DNA from: RGIG2041 sp045537695
GTDB lineage: Bacteria; Bacillota; Clostridia; UBA1381; UMGS1253
NCBI GenBank assembly: GCA_045537695.1
Contig: JAZSQB010000020.1
Span: 1 to 14,617, forward strand
Direction: 5' to 3'
DNA: 14,617 bases
Shown here: positions 13,722 through 14,617 of the stretch, piece by piece
Layout: each line of letters begins with the position of its first letter
Numbering within the stretch: the stretch's first letter is position 1
Program-made: the position numbers and the translations under genes
Notes under the pieces: model-generated
Database searches by the model: none
What the model was told of the DNA's origin: nothing
What the model saw: only the letters and a program-made list of their open reading frames with translations

Positions 13722-14617
13722 CTAAATATTGTTAATCGTCAGATGCCAATCCTTGGAAACACCTTCAAAAGAATAATTGGGAGTAAAATCTACGTAATAA
13801 CCTTTCTCTCCGGCGCTCATAATTTTCGATGCTACATCATCACATTGATTGCTCACCAAAAGATATGTTCCTGGATCTGTTATATATTCAAAGCCCTTAG
13901 ACATTATATTTGTTCCTTGCAAACCAGAAATAGGAATCTCGATATATCGTGTGTACGACTCGTGCTGCTTTGTGACACTTTGACTTCCGACAGCAGTCGC
14001 ATCAAACACATTGCCTGTGCTTTTAAATGTATTTACCTGGTTTGCGGTTAACATTCTGAAGCGCATTTGACCATTTGCGAGAGGATAGGAACCGCCTTCC
14101 GGATAAAAACTGAAGAAGACGCCTTCTCCATTGTCGTTTAATAGCATTATGGCGTTATGCCCTTTGTCGCTTGCCCCTTCTTCATTGTTGAGCAGTAAGA
14201 CTTTCGTAAAGTTTGTTGAATCCACATTGGTATGATGGTTTCTAATCATATTCGCTGCTTTTTTATGTTTTTCTTTTAGTTTTTCGTCAGTGGTGCTCGT
14301 ACAAGCGGTGTCGAGTGCAACTAATATTTTGTATTTAGCAGAGTTCTCGCCATAATTGTCTTTGTCGGGGTTATCGCTCCAAACATTTGCCTTGTTGTAT
14401 CCCGGCCCACTAAGTATTTCGGTTGGTTTCGTTTGGCTTGATGCATTATTCACATCATTATATGCTACATTTTTCGATGTTGACGCGACCGTTTTGCTAT
14501 CGGAATAATTTGGTCTCGTATATTCCGCGCCTGAATTAAAAGCGGTAATAGGTTCTATTGCTTTTGTTGCATCCGGTTTGTCATCTGTTACGGGCTTCGT
14601 TTCGGGTACGGCAGCCT
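13722..14617 (-). CDS. C-terminal part of a large protein with a permuted papain-like domain
   Basis: The frame is open from the right edge to the TAG at 13722-13724 (298 codons visible). A GTG at 14453 is in frame, but the reading continues upstream without a stop, so the true start lies outside. The first ~75 visible residues are a Pro/Thr/Ser/Asn-rich linker (for example KPVTDDKPDATKAIEP). A folded domain follows, with GHNAIMLLNDNGEGVFFSFYP (His codon 14157-14159) and, about 105 residues later, YLLVSNQCDDVASKIMSAG (Cys codon 13842-13844). A GHxA block before a Y-x-x-x-NxC-x-D block is the order of permuted NlpC/P60 or YiiX-like papain folds. I recall the same pattern in C-terminal domains of Rhs/polymorphic toxin proteins. 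Peptidase, amidase or acyltransferase chemistry is possible. A membrane protein gene follows 11 nt later. Confidence 0.8.
   Translation of the reverse strand, partial: AAVPETKPVTDDKPDATKAIEPITAFNSGAEYTRPNYSDSKTVASTSKNVAYNDVNNASSQTKPTEILSGPGYNKANVWSDNPDKDNYGENSAKYKILVALDTACTSTTDEKLKEKHKKAANMIRNHHTNVDSTNFTKVLLLNNEEGASDKGHNAIMLLNDNGEGVFFSFYPEGGSYPLANGQMRFRMLTANQVNTFKSTGNVFDATAVGSQSVTKQHESYTRYIEIPISGLQGTNIMSKGFEYITDPGTYLLVSNQCDDVASKIMSAGEKGYYVDFTPNYSFEGVSKDWHLTINNI

Noticed and set aside
1..14617. tRNA, rRNA, CRISPR array or complete insertion sequence
   Set aside because: I found no tRNA-like cloverleaf, rRNA segment, regularly spaced repeats or transposase frame in the window.

Overview
The window looks like a chromosome segment from a spore-forming member of the Clostridia, probably a gut-type Oscillospiraceae/Ruminococcaceae relative. 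The evidence is the sporulation genes yqfC, yqfD and a ylbJ-like gene, strong AGGAGG ribosome-binding sites, the Firmicute gene order phoH-ybeY-era-yqzL-recO, and two copies of a hairpin-rich dispersed repeat of a kind I recall from such genomes. The species assignment is inference.

Left part (1-3983). A long secreted, beta-rich surface protein runs leftward from 2389 and leaves the window, with 796 codons visible. It has a good promoter near 2742-2769 and an unusually long leader of about 345 nt. That leader carries stem-loops, an alternative-pairing segment and one copy of the repeat. Next, also leftward, is a ylbJ-like sporulation membrane protein. A second repeat copy in the same orientation lies on its other side, so the gene sits between direct repeats of about 120 bp.

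Core housekeeping block (3984-8898, rightward). yqfC and yqfD overlap by one base. A clear promoter then precedes phoH, ybeY, era, the tiny yqzL gene (34 codons, easily missed) and recO. These genes cover sporulation, ribosome/16S rRNA maturation and recombinational repair. The yqfF, dgkA and cdd genes found in the equivalent Bacillus subtilis block are absent here. A terminator-like hairpin overlaps the yqzL stop and lies just before the recO ribosome-binding site.

Transport operon (8897-11955, rightward). A promoter with a perfect 8-bp dyad in its -35/-10 interval drives a polar amino acid ABC transporter: lipoprotein, permease and ATPase. A dCMP deaminase family gene follows, then a terminator. 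A 15-bp hairpin between the lipoprotein and permease genes probably keeps the lipoprotein more abundant.

Right part (12093-14617, leftward, visibly more A+T-rich). Two gene pairs lie in tandem, separated by a strong terminator. The first pair is the C-terminal end of a larger protein carrying a GHxA...NQCDD pattern, followed 11 nt later by a multi-spanning membrane protein of 136 aa. The second pair is a 215-aa protein with an NNCxNFAxxVLxxAG motif, followed 12 nt later by a 122-aa single-span membrane protein. I read this as a candidate polymorphic-toxin/immunity region built on permuted papain-like (NlpC/P60-type) domains, with the second pair as an orphan module. This is the strongest candidate in the window for an undescribed system; the toxin and immunity roles are inference.
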